Assembly: GCF_000423185.1 (NCBI RefSeq)
Contig: NZ_AUHM01000024.1
Coordinates: forward strand, 1-64,000
Reading direction: 5' to 3'
Length of the DNA: 64,000 bases
Origin: Inquilinus limosus DSM 16000
GTDB lineage: Bacteria > Pseudomonadota > Alphaproteobacteria > DSM-16000 > Inquilinaceae
The first letter of the stretch is position 1; each line of letters opens with the position of its first letter. This document shows, one piece after another, positions 17,245-26,764 of the stretch. The notes beneath the pieces were generated by a model that worked only from the letters and a program-made list of their open reading frames with translations, was not told the origin of the DNA and ran no database searches. The position numbers and the translations under genes were made by a program.

Positions 17245-19448
17245 GGCTGCCTCTGCCGGTCCGATCGACGGGAACAGGGCCTCCCGCAGCGTTCAGGACG
17301 GCCAAGCGACTGCTCGCCGTCCTCGTCTGCTCGGGGTGGTATGCCGGCCTTCCGGCCCTCGCGGCAGCGAACGACACGCCGGCCACGGCCGAACCGCAGC
17401 CGGCGGTGCGGCAATTCCTCGATCTGCTGGCGGATCCCGCCGTGCGCGACTGGCTCGCGCAGCAAGGCGTCGCCGGCAGGTCCGCGACGGCGGGATCTCC
17501 TGCCCCAACCGATACGCCCGCAGCGGCCTCGCCCTCTCACGATCTCTCGACACGCCTGGAGGCGATCCGCCGCCACGTGGCAGGACTGGTCGCGGCGCTG
17601 CCCACCCTACCCGCCGAATTCCGACGCGCGGGGGCCACGCTGTATCGCGAGCTGCAGGAGCGAGGCCCGCTACGAGTCATGGTGCTGGCGCTCGGCTTCG
17701 CCGCGCTGGGCTTCGGCTTCGAATGGCTGTTCCGGCGGGCGACGGCCGGCCTGCGCGCCTGGACCAACGCGGTGAAAATCGGGACAGTCGGTGCGCGCCT
17801 GCGCCTGATCGGGGCGCGTTTCGGCTACGACCTGGGGTCGTTGGCGATCTTCTCGCTGGGCAGCATCGGCGCCTTCCTCGCGCTCGAATGGCCGGTCCTG
17901 CTGCGGGAGATCGTGCTGGGCTATCTCGTCGCCTTCGTCGCCCTGCGCTTCGCGCTCCTCATCAGCCGCACCCTGCTCGCGCCGGGCGGCTCCGAATTTC
18001 CGGTAGCGGAGCGCTTCCGGATCGTGCCGATGGACAACGACGCGGCGCGGTTCTGGCACATGAGGCTCGGGATCTTCGCCGGCTGGTTCGCCTTCGGCTG
18101 GACCACGGTCCAGCTGCTCGACGCGCTTGGCCTCGCCATGCAGGCCCGCCAGATCGTCGCCTATGTGCTCGGTCTCGGCCTGCTGGCGCTCGGCATCGAG
18201 ATCGCCTGGAACCGGCCACGCGCAGCCGCCGGCGGAGGGCCGCAACCGTCGCGCCGCGTAGGGTCTGTCGGCGCCTGGCTCCTTTCGGCCTATTTCATCG
18301 CGCTATGGCTGTTCTGGGTTATCGGCGCCGTCGGGTTGTTCTGGATCGGCGTCGTGCTGGTCGGCCTGCCGGCGGCGATCCGCCTCACCCAGCGATCCGT
18401 GGGCCACATCCTCCGCCCGGCCGATGAGGCTAGCGCGGAGGCCGGCCGCGGCGTCTTAGCGATCGGGCTCGAACGGACGGTGCGGGCCGCCTTGATCATC
18501 GGCGCCGCGCTGCTGCTCGCCCGTGGCCTGCATGTCGATCTCAGCGCCCTCACAGCCGGCGACAGCCCGCTCACCCGGCTGATCCGCGGCGCGATCAACG
18601 CCGTGATCATCATCCTGCTGGCCGATGTTGCCTGGCATGTCCTGCGGACGGTGATCGACCGGACCATCGCGGCGCCGGCCGCCGGCAAGCCGGACAGCGA
18701 GGCCGGCCGCCGGCAGGCACGGCTCAGGACGCTGCTGCCGATCCTGCGGAACGTCATCTTCATCGTCCTGCTGGTCATGGTCGTGCTGATGGCCCTGTCG
18801 TCGCTTGGCGTCGAGATCGGGCCGCTGATCGCCGGCGCCGGCGTCGTCGGTGTCGCCATCGGCTTCGGGGCCCAGACCATCGTCAAGGACATCATCAGCG
18901 GCATGTTCTTCCTGCTCGACGATGCCTTCCGGGTCGGCGAATACGTCCAGAGCGGCCAGTACAAGGGCACCGTCGAATCCTTCAGCCTGCGCTCGGTCAA
19001 GCTGCGGCACCACCGCGGGCCGCTGTTCACCGTGCCCTTCGGCGAGCTTGGGGCGATCCAGAACATGAGCCGGGACTGGGTGATCGACAAGCTGGGCGTC
19101 GGCGTCACCTACGACACCGATCTCGACCAGGTGAAGAAGCTGGTGAAGCAGATCGGCCGCCAGCTGGCCGAGGACGCCGAGATGGGGCCGAACATCCTCG
19201 AGACGCTGAAGATGCAGGGGGTCGAGCAGTTCGGCGATTTCGCGATCCAGATCCGCCTCAAGATCATGACCAAGCCGGGCGAGCAGTTCGTGATCCGGCG
19301 GCGGGCCTATGCGCTGATCAAGAAGGCCTTCGACGAGAACGGCATCAAATTCGCGTTCCCGACCGTGCAGGTCGCCGGCGGCGAGGCTTCGGCCGCCGCC
19401 GCGCAGCAGGGGCTGGAGCTCATCCATCCACCGGCGGCGACGGCGTAG
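17241..19448 (+). CDS. MscS-family mechanosensitive ion channel with long N-terminal region
   Basis: The GTG at 17241 overlaps the pump stop (GTGA). The 735-residue protein begins with a signal-like helix, has a periplasmic segment (about 50-130), then about ten membrane helices. The MscS core is at about 500-640: the Gly/Ala-rich pore helix IAGAGVVGVAIGFGAQTIVKDIISGMFFLLDDAFRVGEYV and the beta domain GTVESFSLRSVKLRHHRGPLFTVPFGELGAIQNMSRDW. The length and multi-helix N-terminus place it with the larger MscK/YbdG-like channels rather than minimal MscS. It would release solutes on osmotic downshock. Coupling to an efflux pump is unusual but may reflect simple envelope-stress grouping. Confidence 0.92.
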   Translation: MRLPLPVRSTGTGPPAAFRTAKRLLAVLVCSGWYAGLPALAAANDTPATAEPQPAVRQFLDLLADPAVRDWLAQQGVAGRSATAGSPAPTDTPAAASPSHDLSTRLEAIRRHVAGLVAALPTLPAEFRRAGATLYRELQERGPLRVMVLALGFAALGFGFEWLFRRATAGLRAWTNAVKIGTVGARLRLIGARFGYDLGSLAIFSLGSIGAFLALEWPVLLREIVLGYLVAFVALRFALLISRTLLAPGGSEFPVAERFRIVPMDNDAARFWHMRLGIFAGWFAFGWTTVQLLDALGLAMQARQIVAYVLGLGLLALGIEIAWNRPRAAAGGGPQPSRRVGSVGAWLLSAYFIALWLFWVIGAVGLFWIGVVLVGLPAAIRLTQRSVGHILRPADEASAEAGRGVLAIGLERTVRAALIIGAALLLARGLHVDLSALTAGDSPLTRLIRGAINAVIIILLADVAWHVLRTVIDRTIAAPAAGKPDSEAGRRQARLRTLLPILRNVIFIVLLVMVVLMALSSLGVEIGPLIAGAGVVGVAIGFGAQTIVKDIISGMFFLLDDAFRVGEYVQSGQYKGTVESFSLRSVKLRHHRGPLFTVPFGELGAIQNMSRDWVIDKLGVGVTYDTDLDQVKKLVKQIGRQLAEDAEMGPNILETLKMQGVEQFGDFAIQIRLKIMTKPGEQFVIRRRAYALIKKAFDENGIKFAFPTVQVAGGEASAAAAQQGLELIHPPAATA

Positions 19449-19536
19449 GTTCGAGGGCATCGCGAAAATGCGCCAGATCAAAACTGCCGCCGCGGATCGG
19501 CGGTAACGTTGCGAATGCGGTTGTGCCGAGGTCGCC

Positions 19537-21027
19537 ATGTCCCGCGCGCCGAACATTTCGAGGTCTGACGCTTCTTTGCACCGCGATCGGCTGAGACAGC
19601 TGCGGCTCACGATCGCCGGCATCCTCGCCTTGGCCGCAGCCCAGTTCGTCGGCCTGGCCCCAGTGGCCGCGCAGACGGTGACGCCGACCACCGTGGCCGG
19701 CACCGCGCAGACGTCGGACCTGCGGGTCCTGGTCGCCCGCATCGCGCTCTATCCCGACGACGTGCTGTCGCTGGTGCTGCCGGCCTCGACCGCGACGCTC
19801 GACGTGGTCGAGGCCGTCCGGTTCCTCGAGAAGCGGGAGAAGGACGCCTCCCTGACCCCGGACCCGAGCTGGGATCCGTCCGTCATCGCCCTCCTGAACT
19901 ATCCGGAGGCCCTGCGGCTGATGGATTCCGATCTCGACTGGACGACGCAGCTCGGCCAGGCGGTGACCGACAATCTGGAGCACGTGCTCGACGCCATCCA
20001 GGCGATCCGATCCGAGGCGATGAAGGCCGGGTATCTGGCCTCCAACGAGCAGGTCTCGGTGGTGCAGACGGCGGCCACGACGGCAACCGCGGGCAGTGCC
20101 CAGCTCGTCACCATCAGCAGCACCGATCCCGACGTCGCCTACGTCCCGGCCTACGATCCGGGCGTCGTCGTGGACCAGAGCTACGCAACGGCGGCCCCCA
20201 TCACCTACCCGGAGCCCTATCTCAACTATCAGTACCCGGCAGCCCCCTTCTTCACCGGGGTCCTGTTCGGCACGGCGATCGGCTATGGCCTCGACTGGGA
20301 CGACGACGACATCGACGTCGATTTCGATGATGTCGACTGGGACGACATAGACTGGGACGATGTCGACTGGGACAAGGTCGACCGGCTCCGCTCCGACATC
20401 AATGTCGACGGCAACCTCAACTACAACAAATTCGTCAACAACGGCATCCTCAAGAACACCGACCGGGCGGCGCTGCAGTCCCGCATCGATACGAACCGGC
20501 AGAATTTTCGGGCCGCGCATGACCGGGTGGGCGACAGCGGGCAGCGGCGCTGGCAGCCGGACGCTGGCTCCGCCGGCCGGCTGCGGCAGAGCGCCGACCA
20601 GCCCCGCCGGCAGGCCCGGGGCTTGGCGCCGACGCAGCGGGCCGCGGCGGAGGGGCTGCGCCAGCGGCAGGGCGCCGGTGCGGCCGGGACGCAGCGACAG
20701 CGCGTTGGCGACAGTTCGCCCCGTCGGGGGAGCACCTTCGGCGGGGTGCAGCCGAGGCGCGAAACGGGCCGGGCCTCGACCCGCGGCCGCGAAAGCCTCG
20801 ACCTGCCGCGCCGCCAGTCCGTCGGCTCGCCCGGCCGCCCGACCCAGCGCCAGATGACACAGCGGCCACGCCAGCAATCCCCGGCCGTCCAGCAGCGCAG
20901 CGGCGGCTCCCGCCCCTTCGGCGGGGTGTCGAGCGCCAGCCGCACCCGCGTCGAATCGGCTCGCGGCCATCGTGGCGGGGGTGGTCGCGGCATGGGTGGT
21001 CGTGGCGGTGGCGGCCGCCGCCGCTGA
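19537..21027 (+). CDS. DUF3300 exported protein with acidic block and RG-rich tail
   Basis: A 496-residue protein with a signal peptide ending near AAQ46. The DUF3300 domain (about 60-250) includes LVARIALYPDDVLSLVLPAST and FLEKREKDASLTPDPSWDPSVIALLNYPEAL, then a hydrophobic GVLFGTAIGYGLDW. After it comes a strongly acidic run (252-282) with repeated D-x-D-W-D-D units. From about 310 to the end the chain is basic, rich in Arg, Gln and Gly, and finishes in RGG-type repeats. Function is unknown. The charge split suggests self-association or cation binding in the periplasm. It is followed 23 bases later by a DUF2950 gene, a frequent partner. Confidence 0.85.
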   Translation: MSRAPNISRSDASLHRDRLRQLRLTIAGILALAAAQFVGLAPVAAQTVTPTTVAGTAQTSDLRVLVARIALYPDDVLSLVLPASTATLDVVEAVRFLEKREKDASLTPDPSWDPSVIALLNYPEALRLMDSDLDWTTQLGQAVTDNLEHVLDAIQAIRSEAMKAGYLASNEQVSVVQTAATTATAGSAQLVTISSTDPDVAYVPAYDPGVVVDQSYATAAPITYPEPYLNYQYPAAPFFTGVLFGTAIGYGLDWDDDDIDVDFDDVDWDDIDWDDVDWDKVDRLRSDINVDGNLNYNKFVNNGILKNTDRAALQSRIDTNRQNFRAAHDRVGDSGQRRWQPDAGSAGRLRQSADQPRRQARGLAPTQRAAAEGLRQRQGAGAAGTQRQRVGDSSPRRGSTFGGVQPRRETGRASTRGRESLDLPRRQSVGSPGRPTQRQMTQRPRQQSPAVQQRSGGSRPFGGVSSASRTRVESARGHRGGGGRGMGGRGGGGRRR

Positions 21028-21050
21028 ACCCGCAGCAGAGAGCACATGTC

Positions 21051-21986
21051 ATGGCGACATCGATCAAGCATCCCTCGAAGCTCCGCCTCGGCCATGCCGC
21101 GCTGCTGGCCATGCTGATGGCGGTCGCACCGACACAGGCGCAGGAGGGTGACGGACCGGAACGCTTCGATACGCCCGAAGCGGCCAATGCGGCGCTGGTC
21201 CAGGCGCTGGAGGCGAAGGACGTCAACGGGCTGCTGCGCATCCTCGGTACGCGCTATCGCGACGACCTCCTGCCGGACGATGCCGCCGATGCCGCGGAAG
21301 GGCTGGAGGAGGTGGCCGCGGCGGCCAAGGCCGGGGTGAAGCTGGAGGGCGAGGGCGATCAGCGGACCATCGAAATGGGGACCGCGGGCTGGACCTTCCC
21401 GATCCAGATCGTCCGCGAGGCGGATGGCTGGCGCTTCGACACCGAGGACGGGCTGGACGAGATCCTGGCCCGCCGCATCGGCGGCAACGAGCTGAACGCG
21501 ATCGAGGTGATGCGCGCCTACGGGCCGGCGCAGATGGCCTATGCCTCGAAGGACCGTGACGGCGACGGCGTGCTGGAATACGCGCAGAAGTTGGTCAGCT
21601 CGCCGGGCCGGCAGGACGGGCTCTACTGGCCGGACGCAACCGACGCCGATCCCAGCCCGTTCGGACCGCTGGTGGCCGAGGACAGGCGCTATTTCGAGAC
21701 CCGAGAGCCCGGCGATCCCTATCACGGCTACTACTTCCGGATCCTGACCCGGCAGGAGGACGGCGTGCCGGGTGGCCGCTACGACTACATCATCAACGGC
21801 AACATGATCGCCGGTTTCGCCATGATTGCGGTGCCGGCCGACTATGGCGACACCGGCCGGACGAGCTTCCTGGTCAGCCATCACGGCCAGATCCTGGAAA
21901 AGGACCTGGGCGACCGCACCGAGGTCTTGGCCGCAGCCATCCAATCCTTTGCCGTCGATGACAGCTGGGACGAGCTGACGCCCTAG
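21051..21986 (+). CDS. DUF2950 exported protein
   Basis: A 311-residue protein with a signal peptide (hydrophobic 14-25, cleavage likely after AQA30). The body carries FDTPEAANAALVQALEAKDVNGLLRILG, YASKDRDGDGVLEYAQKLVSSPGRQDGLYWP and GYYFRILTRQEDGVPGGRYDYIINGNMIAGFAMIAVPADYGDTGRTSFLV. These match the DUF2950 family by eye. DxDxDG near 165 resembles a calcium loop. The function is unknown. It is often encoded beside DUF3300 proteins, and the two may act together in the periplasm. The gap to pqiA is only 29 bases, so the five genes from 19537 onwards may form one unit. Confidence 0.85.
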   Translation: MATSIKHPSKLRLGHAALLAMLMAVAPTQAQEGDGPERFDTPEAANAALVQALEAKDVNGLLRILGTRYRDDLLPDDAADAAEGLEEVAAAAKAGVKLEGEGDQRTIEMGTAGWTFPIQIVREADGWRFDTEDGLDEILARRIGGNELNAIEVMRAYGPAQMAYASKDRDGDGVLEYAQKLVSSPGRQDGLYWPDATDADPSPFGPLVAEDRRYFETREPGDPYHGYYFRILTRQEDGVPGGRYDYIINGNMIAGFAMIAVPADYGDTGRTSFLVSHHGQILEKDLGDRTEVLAAAIQSFAVDDSWDELTP

Positions 21987-22015
21987 AACGGATCAGCACG
22001 CGATCGGGCCGCAGG

Positions 22016-23293
22016 ATGAGCCAGCGCTCCGAGTTTGATGCACAGATCGCAGATGCCAGTGCCCCGCACCGGCTGATGGAATGCCATGAATGCGGGCTGC
22101 GACACGCCGTGCCGGTGCTGCCGGACGGCACAGCGGCCCGCTGCGTGCGCTGCGGCGCCACTCTGCACCGGTTCCGCGCCAGCTCGCTGGACCACGCCTT
22201 CGCCTGGACCTGCGCCGGGCTGGTGCTGCTGCTGATGGCCAACCACCTGCCCTTCATCTCGCTGGAGATCTCCGGCCGGGTGCAGACCGCCAGCCTCCTG
22301 ACCGGCATCTTCGCCCTCTATCACCAGGGGCTGTGGGAGCTGGCGGCGGTGGTGGCGCTGACCATGTTCGTCGCCCCCGCCCTGCGGCTCGGCACGCTGG
22401 CCCTGGTGCTGGGCGGCCTGCGCCTCAGGCGGCCGCCGCGCTGGCTGCCGCGGCTCTATCGCTGGGCCGACCTGCTCGGCCCCTGGGCGATGGTCGAGGT
22501 CTACATGCTCGGCGTCTTCGTCGCCTATGTGAAGCTGGTCGACCTCGCCACGGTCGTGGTCGGGCCCGGCCTCTATTCGGTCGGCGGGCTCATGCTGGCG
22601 ATCATCGCCGCCGGCACCAGCCTCGACAGCGAGACGGTGTGGCGGGAGTTCGAGCGCCGCGGCCTGGTGCCGGCGCCGCCGCCGATCGATCCGCGCCAGC
22701 CGACATGCCTGTGCCATGGCTGCGGCCTGGTCTCCAACCTGCCGCCCGGCGGCCATGGTGACTGCCCGCGCTGCGGCGCTGCGCTGCATCGCCGGCGGCC
22801 GGAGAGCCTGAACCGCACCTGGGCGCTGGTGGTGACCGCGATCATTCTCTACATCCCGGCCAACCTGTTCCCGGTGATGACCGTGATCTCGCTGGGCAGC
22901 GGGACCCCGGACACGATCATGAGCGGGGTGATCGAGCTAGTCGACGCCGGGATGTGGCCGCTGGCGCTGCTGGTGTTCTTCGCTTCCTTCACCGTGCCGG
23001 TGCTGAAGCTGGCCGGGCTGATCTACCTCCTGATCTCGACCGAGCGCGGTGCGACACGGCAGCTGCGCAACCGCACCGTGATCTACCGCATCGTCGAGGC
23101 GGTCGGCCGCTGGTCGATGATCGACATCTTCATGCTCTCGATCCTGGTGGCGCTGGTCCAACTCGGCGCGTTGGCGACGATCGAGCCCGGGATCGGAGCC
23201 GTGTCCTTCGCGGCGGTGGTGATCACCACCATGATCGCGGCGATGACCTTCGATCCGCGCCTGATGTGGGACGCGGCGGGAGAGAACCCATGA
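22016..23293 (+). CDS. pqiA: Paraquat-inducible protein A (PqiA), membrane partner of an MCE protein
   Basis: A 425-residue inner-membrane protein made of two repeats. Each has a cytoplasmic zinc ribbon (C23-x2-C26 with C43-x2-C46; then CHGCG with CPRCG near 233-252) followed by about four membrane helices. The helices hold the paired motifs GIFALYHQGLWELAAVVALTMFVAPALRLG and GVIELVDAGMWPLALLVFFASFTVPVLKL. PqiA works with PqiB in moving lipids or hydrophobic molecules between the membranes. The stop overlaps the pqiB ATG by four bases. Confidence 0.94.
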   Translation: MSQRSEFDAQIADASAPHRLMECHECGLRHAVPVLPDGTAARCVRCGATLHRFRASSLDHAFAWTCAGLVLLLMANHLPFISLEISGRVQTASLLTGIFALYHQGLWELAAVVALTMFVAPALRLGTLALVLGGLRLRRPPRWLPRLYRWADLLGPWAMVEVYMLGVFVAYVKLVDLATVVVGPGLYSVGGLMLAIIAAGTSLDSETVWREFERRGLVPAPPPIDPRQPTCLCHGCGLVSNLPPGGHGDCPRCGAALHRRRPESLNRTWALVVTAIILYIPANLFPVMTVISLGSGTPDTIMSGVIELVDAGMWPLALLVFFASFTVPVLKLAGLIYLLISTERGATRQLRNRTVIYRIVEAVGRWSMIDIFMLSILVALVQLGALATIEPGIGAVSFAAVVITTMIAAMTFDPRLMWDAAGENP

Positions 23294-25002
23294 CCGAGGT
23301 CCAAGCCTTTCGCGACACGACCGTGCCGTTGCCGCCTCCGGCGCCTGCGCCGCGCATTGATCGCCGCCGGCGGTTCTCGCCGATCTGGTTGGTGCCGATC
23401 GTGGCGGCGCTGGTCGGGGTCTATCTCGCCTGGATCACCTTCTCCGAGAAGGGGCCGACCATCACCATCAGCTTCCAGACCGCGGACGGGCTCGAAGCCG
23501 GCAAGACCCTGATCAAGCACAAGGAGGTGGTGTTCGGCACGGTCAGGACCATCACCCTGACCGAGGATCTGAGCCATGTCGAGGTCACCGCCGAGATGAC
23601 ACGCGAGGCGGCGCCGCATCTGCGCGAAGGCACCCGCTTCTGGGTGGTGCGGCCACGGCTCTCCATCACCGGCAGCGTATCCGGCCTGGGGACGATCCTC
23701 TCGGGCGCCTATATCGAGCTGGACCCCGGCCCGGGCGCCAGCGAACGGCACTTCACCGGGCTGGAGGAGCCGCCGGTGGTGCGGGCGGGCGTGCCGGGCA
23801 CGTCCTATGTGCTGAAGGCCAACCGGATCGGCTCGATCGGGCCCGGCTCACCGGTTTTCTTCCGCGACGTCCAGGTCGGCGAGGTCACGGGCTTCGATTC
23901 CTCCGACCTCGAAGCCGGCGTTACCATCCATGCCTTTGTGCGGGCGCCCTACGACCGATATGTCCATGATGGTACCCGGTTCTGGAACGCTTCCGGGATC
24001 TCGATCGACACCGGCACGCAAGGCTTCAAGATCCAGCTGGAATCGCTCGCGGCCGTGCTGGCCGGCGGCATCGCCTTCGACACCCCGGCCACCGCCCGCG
24101 CCGGCGAGCCGGCGAAGATGGACACCGTCTTCACCCTGTACCAGGACGCGACCGCCAGCCAAGAGTCGGACTATACCATCCGCCTGCCCTACCTCGTGTA
24201 TTTCGACGGATCGGTCCGGGGGCTCGAGCCCGGCGCCCCGGTGGAATGGCGCGGTATCAAGGTCGGCCAGGTGCTTGATATCCGGCTCGAATACGACGTC
24301 GCGACCGACGCTCTGCGCATCCCGGTGGTGATCGAGCTGGAGCCGCAGCGGATAACATTGATCGGCATGAAGCAGGGCTTCGGCAGCGGCGAGTACATGC
24401 CCGAGCTGGTTCGCCGTGGATTGCGGGCGCAGCTCCGTACGGCCAGCCTCCTGACCGGCCAACTGATGGTCTCGCTCGACTTCATGCCGGACGCGCCAGC
24501 GGCGACCCTGGGCACGGGTGACCGCTATCCGGTGCTCCCCAGCGTGCCGGGCGAGTTCGCCGCCGCGGTGAAGTCGATCAACGGCATTCTCGAGAAGGTC
24601 TCCGCCCTGCCGCTCGACCAGGTGGTGCAGCAGGCGGATGCGACGCTCAAGTCTTTCGAAACCCTGGCTTCCTCGCCGGAGATCACGGAGTCGCTGCGCT
24701 CGCTCGCCGGCGCCCTGTCCTCGGCTCAGCGGCTGCTGGGCCAGGCCAACAGCGATCTCGGCCCGGTGATGCAGAAGCTGCCGGCGGTGCTGGACACGGC
24801 GCAGCAGGCGGTGCGGCGGCTCAGCGGCACGCTCGGCTCGATCAACCAGGGCTATGGCGCGGACTCGACCTTCAAGCGCGACCTGACCCGGCTGATGAGC
24901 CAGGTCGACGACACGCTGCGATCGGTCCGCGTGCTCACCGACTATCTCGAACAGCATCCCGAGGCGCTGATTCGGGGCAAGACCGGGGGGCTGCTCGATT
25001 GA
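23290..25002 (+). CDS. pqiB: PqiB-type MCE (MlaD) family lipid transport protein
   Basis: A 570-residue protein starting in an ATGA overlap with pqiA. A single membrane anchor (about 31-50, IWLVPIVAALVGVYLAWI) is followed by three MCE domains. The first begins TISFQTADGLEAGKTLIKHKEVVFG; the third contains VYFDGSVRGLEPGAPVEWRGIKVGQVLDIRLEYD. A helical C-terminus follows (about 430-560) that in PqiB builds the needle across the periplasm. The pqiC lipoprotein gene found next in enterobacteria is absent here. The next gene is an OmpA-like porin with its own leader. Confidence 0.94.
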   Translation: MTEVQAFRDTTVPLPPPAPAPRIDRRRRFSPIWLVPIVAALVGVYLAWITFSEKGPTITISFQTADGLEAGKTLIKHKEVVFGTVRTITLTEDLSHVEVTAEMTREAAPHLREGTRFWVVRPRLSITGSVSGLGTILSGAYIELDPGPGASERHFTGLEEPPVVRAGVPGTSYVLKANRIGSIGPGSPVFFRDVQVGEVTGFDSSDLEAGVTIHAFVRAPYDRYVHDGTRFWNASGISIDTGTQGFKIQLESLAAVLAGGIAFDTPATARAGEPAKMDTVFTLYQDATASQESDYTIRLPYLVYFDGSVRGLEPGAPVEWRGIKVGQVLDIRLEYDVATDALRIPVVIELEPQRITLIGMKQGFGSGEYMPELVRRGLRAQLRTASLLTGQLMVSLDFMPDAPAATLGTGDRYPVLPSVPGEFAAAVKSINGILEKVSALPLDQVVQQADATLKSFETLASSPEITESLRSLAGALSSAQRLLGQANSDLGPVMQKLPAVLDTAQQAVRRLSGTLGSINQGYGADSTFKRDLTRLMSQVDDTLRSVRVLTDYLEQHPEALIRGKTGGLLD

Positions 25003-25089
25003 TCCTTTGCGCTATGTCAAAATCCTCACCATTCGTCTCGCCTACACTTCGACAGGAGCGGACCGACAATCCCATCGATGGAGGGACGA

Positions 25090-26043
25090 ATGCGCAGGCT
25101 CGCCGTCTTCACCGCTGTCACGACCACGCTGATGGCCGCGACATCCGCCCTGGCCCAGCAGGGGACCGGCTTCTACGTTGGCGCCAGTGCCGGCATCAAC
25201 CTTCTCCAGGATAACAACCTCAACATCGACAACTACGATGTCGGCCCGGCGGGCAACATCTATGGCGGCTATGATTGGGGCAGCCTGCGCGCCGACTTCG
25301 AGGCGAGCATCCGGGAGAACAGCCACGACGGCGACAACCATCAGACGACCATCGGCCTGATGGTGAACGGCTATTACGATTTCGAGTTCGGCTCGCCCTT
25401 CGTGCCCTATATCGGCGGCGGCATCGGGCTGGGCATCATCAGCGCCGACTTCCGCGGCAGTGGCGACAGGTTCTTCCAGTCGACCCAGACGGCCTTCGCC
25501 TATCAGGGCATCGCCGGCGTCGGGTACAACTTCAGCCCGGCCTTGGCAGCCACTCTCGAATACCGCTATCTCGGCACCACCGGGCCGACCTTCAAGGACA
25601 AGGGAGAGCGCATCACTTCCGACAGCAACAACAACCACAGCTTCCTGCTCGGCGTGCGCTACACCTTCGTTCCCCCGCCACCGCCGCCGCCCGAGGTCAC
25701 GCAGGTCACCCAGGCCCGCAGCTACCTCGTGTTCTTCGATTTCGACAGCTCGCAGCTGACGCCGGAAGCCAGGCAGATCGTAGCCTCGGCCGCTACGGAC
25801 GCGCTTCAGGGCATGACCACGCAGATCAATGTCACCGGGCACACCGATCGCTCGGGTTCGGATCGGTACAACCAGGCCCTGTCGGTCCGGCGTGGTGAGG
25901 CCGTACGCCGCGAACTCGTGGCCGACGGCGTGGCTGACAGCCTGATCACCGTCCGCGGCGTCGGCGAGGCCGACCCGCTGGTGCCGACGGCCGACGGCGT
26001 CCGCGAGCCGCAGAACCGCCGGGTCGAGATCGTTCTGAACTGA
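25090..26043 (+). CDS. OmpA-family outer-membrane protein
   Basis: I take the ATG at 25090 because GGAGGG lies five bases ahead of it; the ATG at 25078 includes that site in its own codons. The 317-residue protein has a signal peptide ending ALAQQ, an eight-strand beta-barrel domain (about 25-190, alternating aromatic strands ending in the LGVRYTF closing strand), a polyproline hinge, and a C-terminal OmpA peptidoglycan-binding domain. The last has FFDFDSSQLTPEAR and the NVTGHTDRSGSDRYNQALSVRRGEAVRREL motif with the conserved Asp and Arg. It anchors the outer membrane to the cell wall. Confidence 0.93.
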   Translation: MRRLAVFTAVTTTLMAATSALAQQGTGFYVGASAGINLLQDNNLNIDNYDVGPAGNIYGGYDWGSLRADFEASIRENSHDGDNHQTTIGLMVNGYYDFEFGSPFVPYIGGGIGLGIISADFRGSGDRFFQSTQTAFAYQGIAGVGYNFSPALAATLEYRYLGTTGPTFKDKGERITSDSNNNHSFLLGVRYTFVPPPPPPPEVTQVTQARSYLVFFDFDSSQLTPEARQIVASAATDALQGMTTQINVTGHTDRSGSDRYNQALSVRRGEAVRRELVADGVADSLITVRGVGEADPLVPTADGVREPQNRRVEIVLN

Positions 26044-26476
26044 GACGGAAGCGAGGCCGCCGCGACAGGGGGGATCCGCGCGGAGGGTGATTCCGACACG
26101 CTCGCCTTCAACCGCTAGCGGTAGCCGGCCGGCTGGTGGACGACCTCCCCGGCTGTTCGCCCTGCCCAACCCGCTAGCCGAGGTCGGGCGGGGCGGAGAG
26201 CCGAGGAAAAATCCAATACCGCTGTCGATCGCCCTGGCGAACCCAACCGGCCATCCCTCTACGCCGAGGTCACCGGTCGCATCGTGAATGAACTGACGGG
26301 AGAGCCGTGCACCTTCGGGCTTGCTCCGCAACGCTGGTTCGGGGCGCCGCGACTCGCCTTGCTGCGACGGCGGCGAAGTCGGAACTCAGCCGTGCTTGGA
26401 ACACCGCTCACACTGGTTGCGGGTGATTTGGACCAAGTGATTGATTTTGCTGAGCTCGCCATCGGAGCTCCAAAGC

Positions 26477-26513
26477 AAAAACCCAGCAACTCGTTGCGAG
26501 TGCTGGGGTTTTT
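26477..26513. terminator. Bidirectional intrinsic terminator-like hairpin
   Basis: The arms AAAAACCCAGCA and TGCTGGGGTTTTT pair around a short loop that itself contains ACTCG/CGAGT. The U-tract on either strand follows from the A- and T-runs at the ends. It may end transcription from the OmpA gene or from the GntR gene. Its position directly next to a tRNA-like 3' tail, on the minus strand, is what would be expected downstream of a tRNA gene. Confidence 0.6.
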
Positions 26514-26523
26514 GGGGTCGGAA

Positions 26524-26545
26524 TTGGTTGCGGGGACACGCAACG
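26524..26545. repeat. Palindromic element, copy 1, resembling the tRNA-fMet 3' end
   Basis: The sequence TTGGTTGCGGGGACA followed by CGCAACG forms the inverted repeat GTTGCG...CGCAAC. Read on the minus strand, TGTCCCCGCAACCA equals the last 14 bases of many bacterial initiator tRNA genes. The rest of the tRNA is missing. A second copy of the first 12 bases is at 35399. Both copies flank the sugar-catabolic island. Confidence 0.5.
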
Positions 26546-26764
26546 AAGTACGACCAAAGACGCCGGCGCACGCGCATCGCCCCTCCTAGCCCAGCGCACA
26601 GTCGAGTTACAGACGAATCGACACGCCCGATCCGGCGGTGGCCCGGCTCGATCCTCTGCCGGCGAGCTGAGGTGCCCAGGCATCAGGTATCGCAACGGCG
26701 ACAACGCTCGGCGGCTCCGTCGTCAAGCTTGGAACAGCACCGTCATCGACGGGTCCAGAGCGAG

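Larger units (their letters stand above)
26044..26764. other. Intergenic region with a terminator and a tRNA-tail-like palindrome
   Basis: About 720 bases without a convincing gene. It holds a bidirectional terminator-type hairpin (26477-26513) and, just beside it, a short palindrome that resembles the 3' end of an initiator tRNA gene (26524-26545). Several open frames run through it but none has a ribosome site or recognisable motif. It separates chromosomal-type envelope genes from the sugar-catabolic island. Confidence 0.5.

Noticed and set aside
20280-20400. Tandem DNA repeat array within the DUF3300 gene
   Set aside because: The GACTGGGACGAC-like units follow the coded DWDD residues and stay in frame, so it is a protein repeat rather than a separate DNA element.
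26524-26545. Possible complete initiator tRNA gene
   Set aside because: Only the last 14 bases match. The T-loop, anticodon and D-arm sequences are not present on either side.
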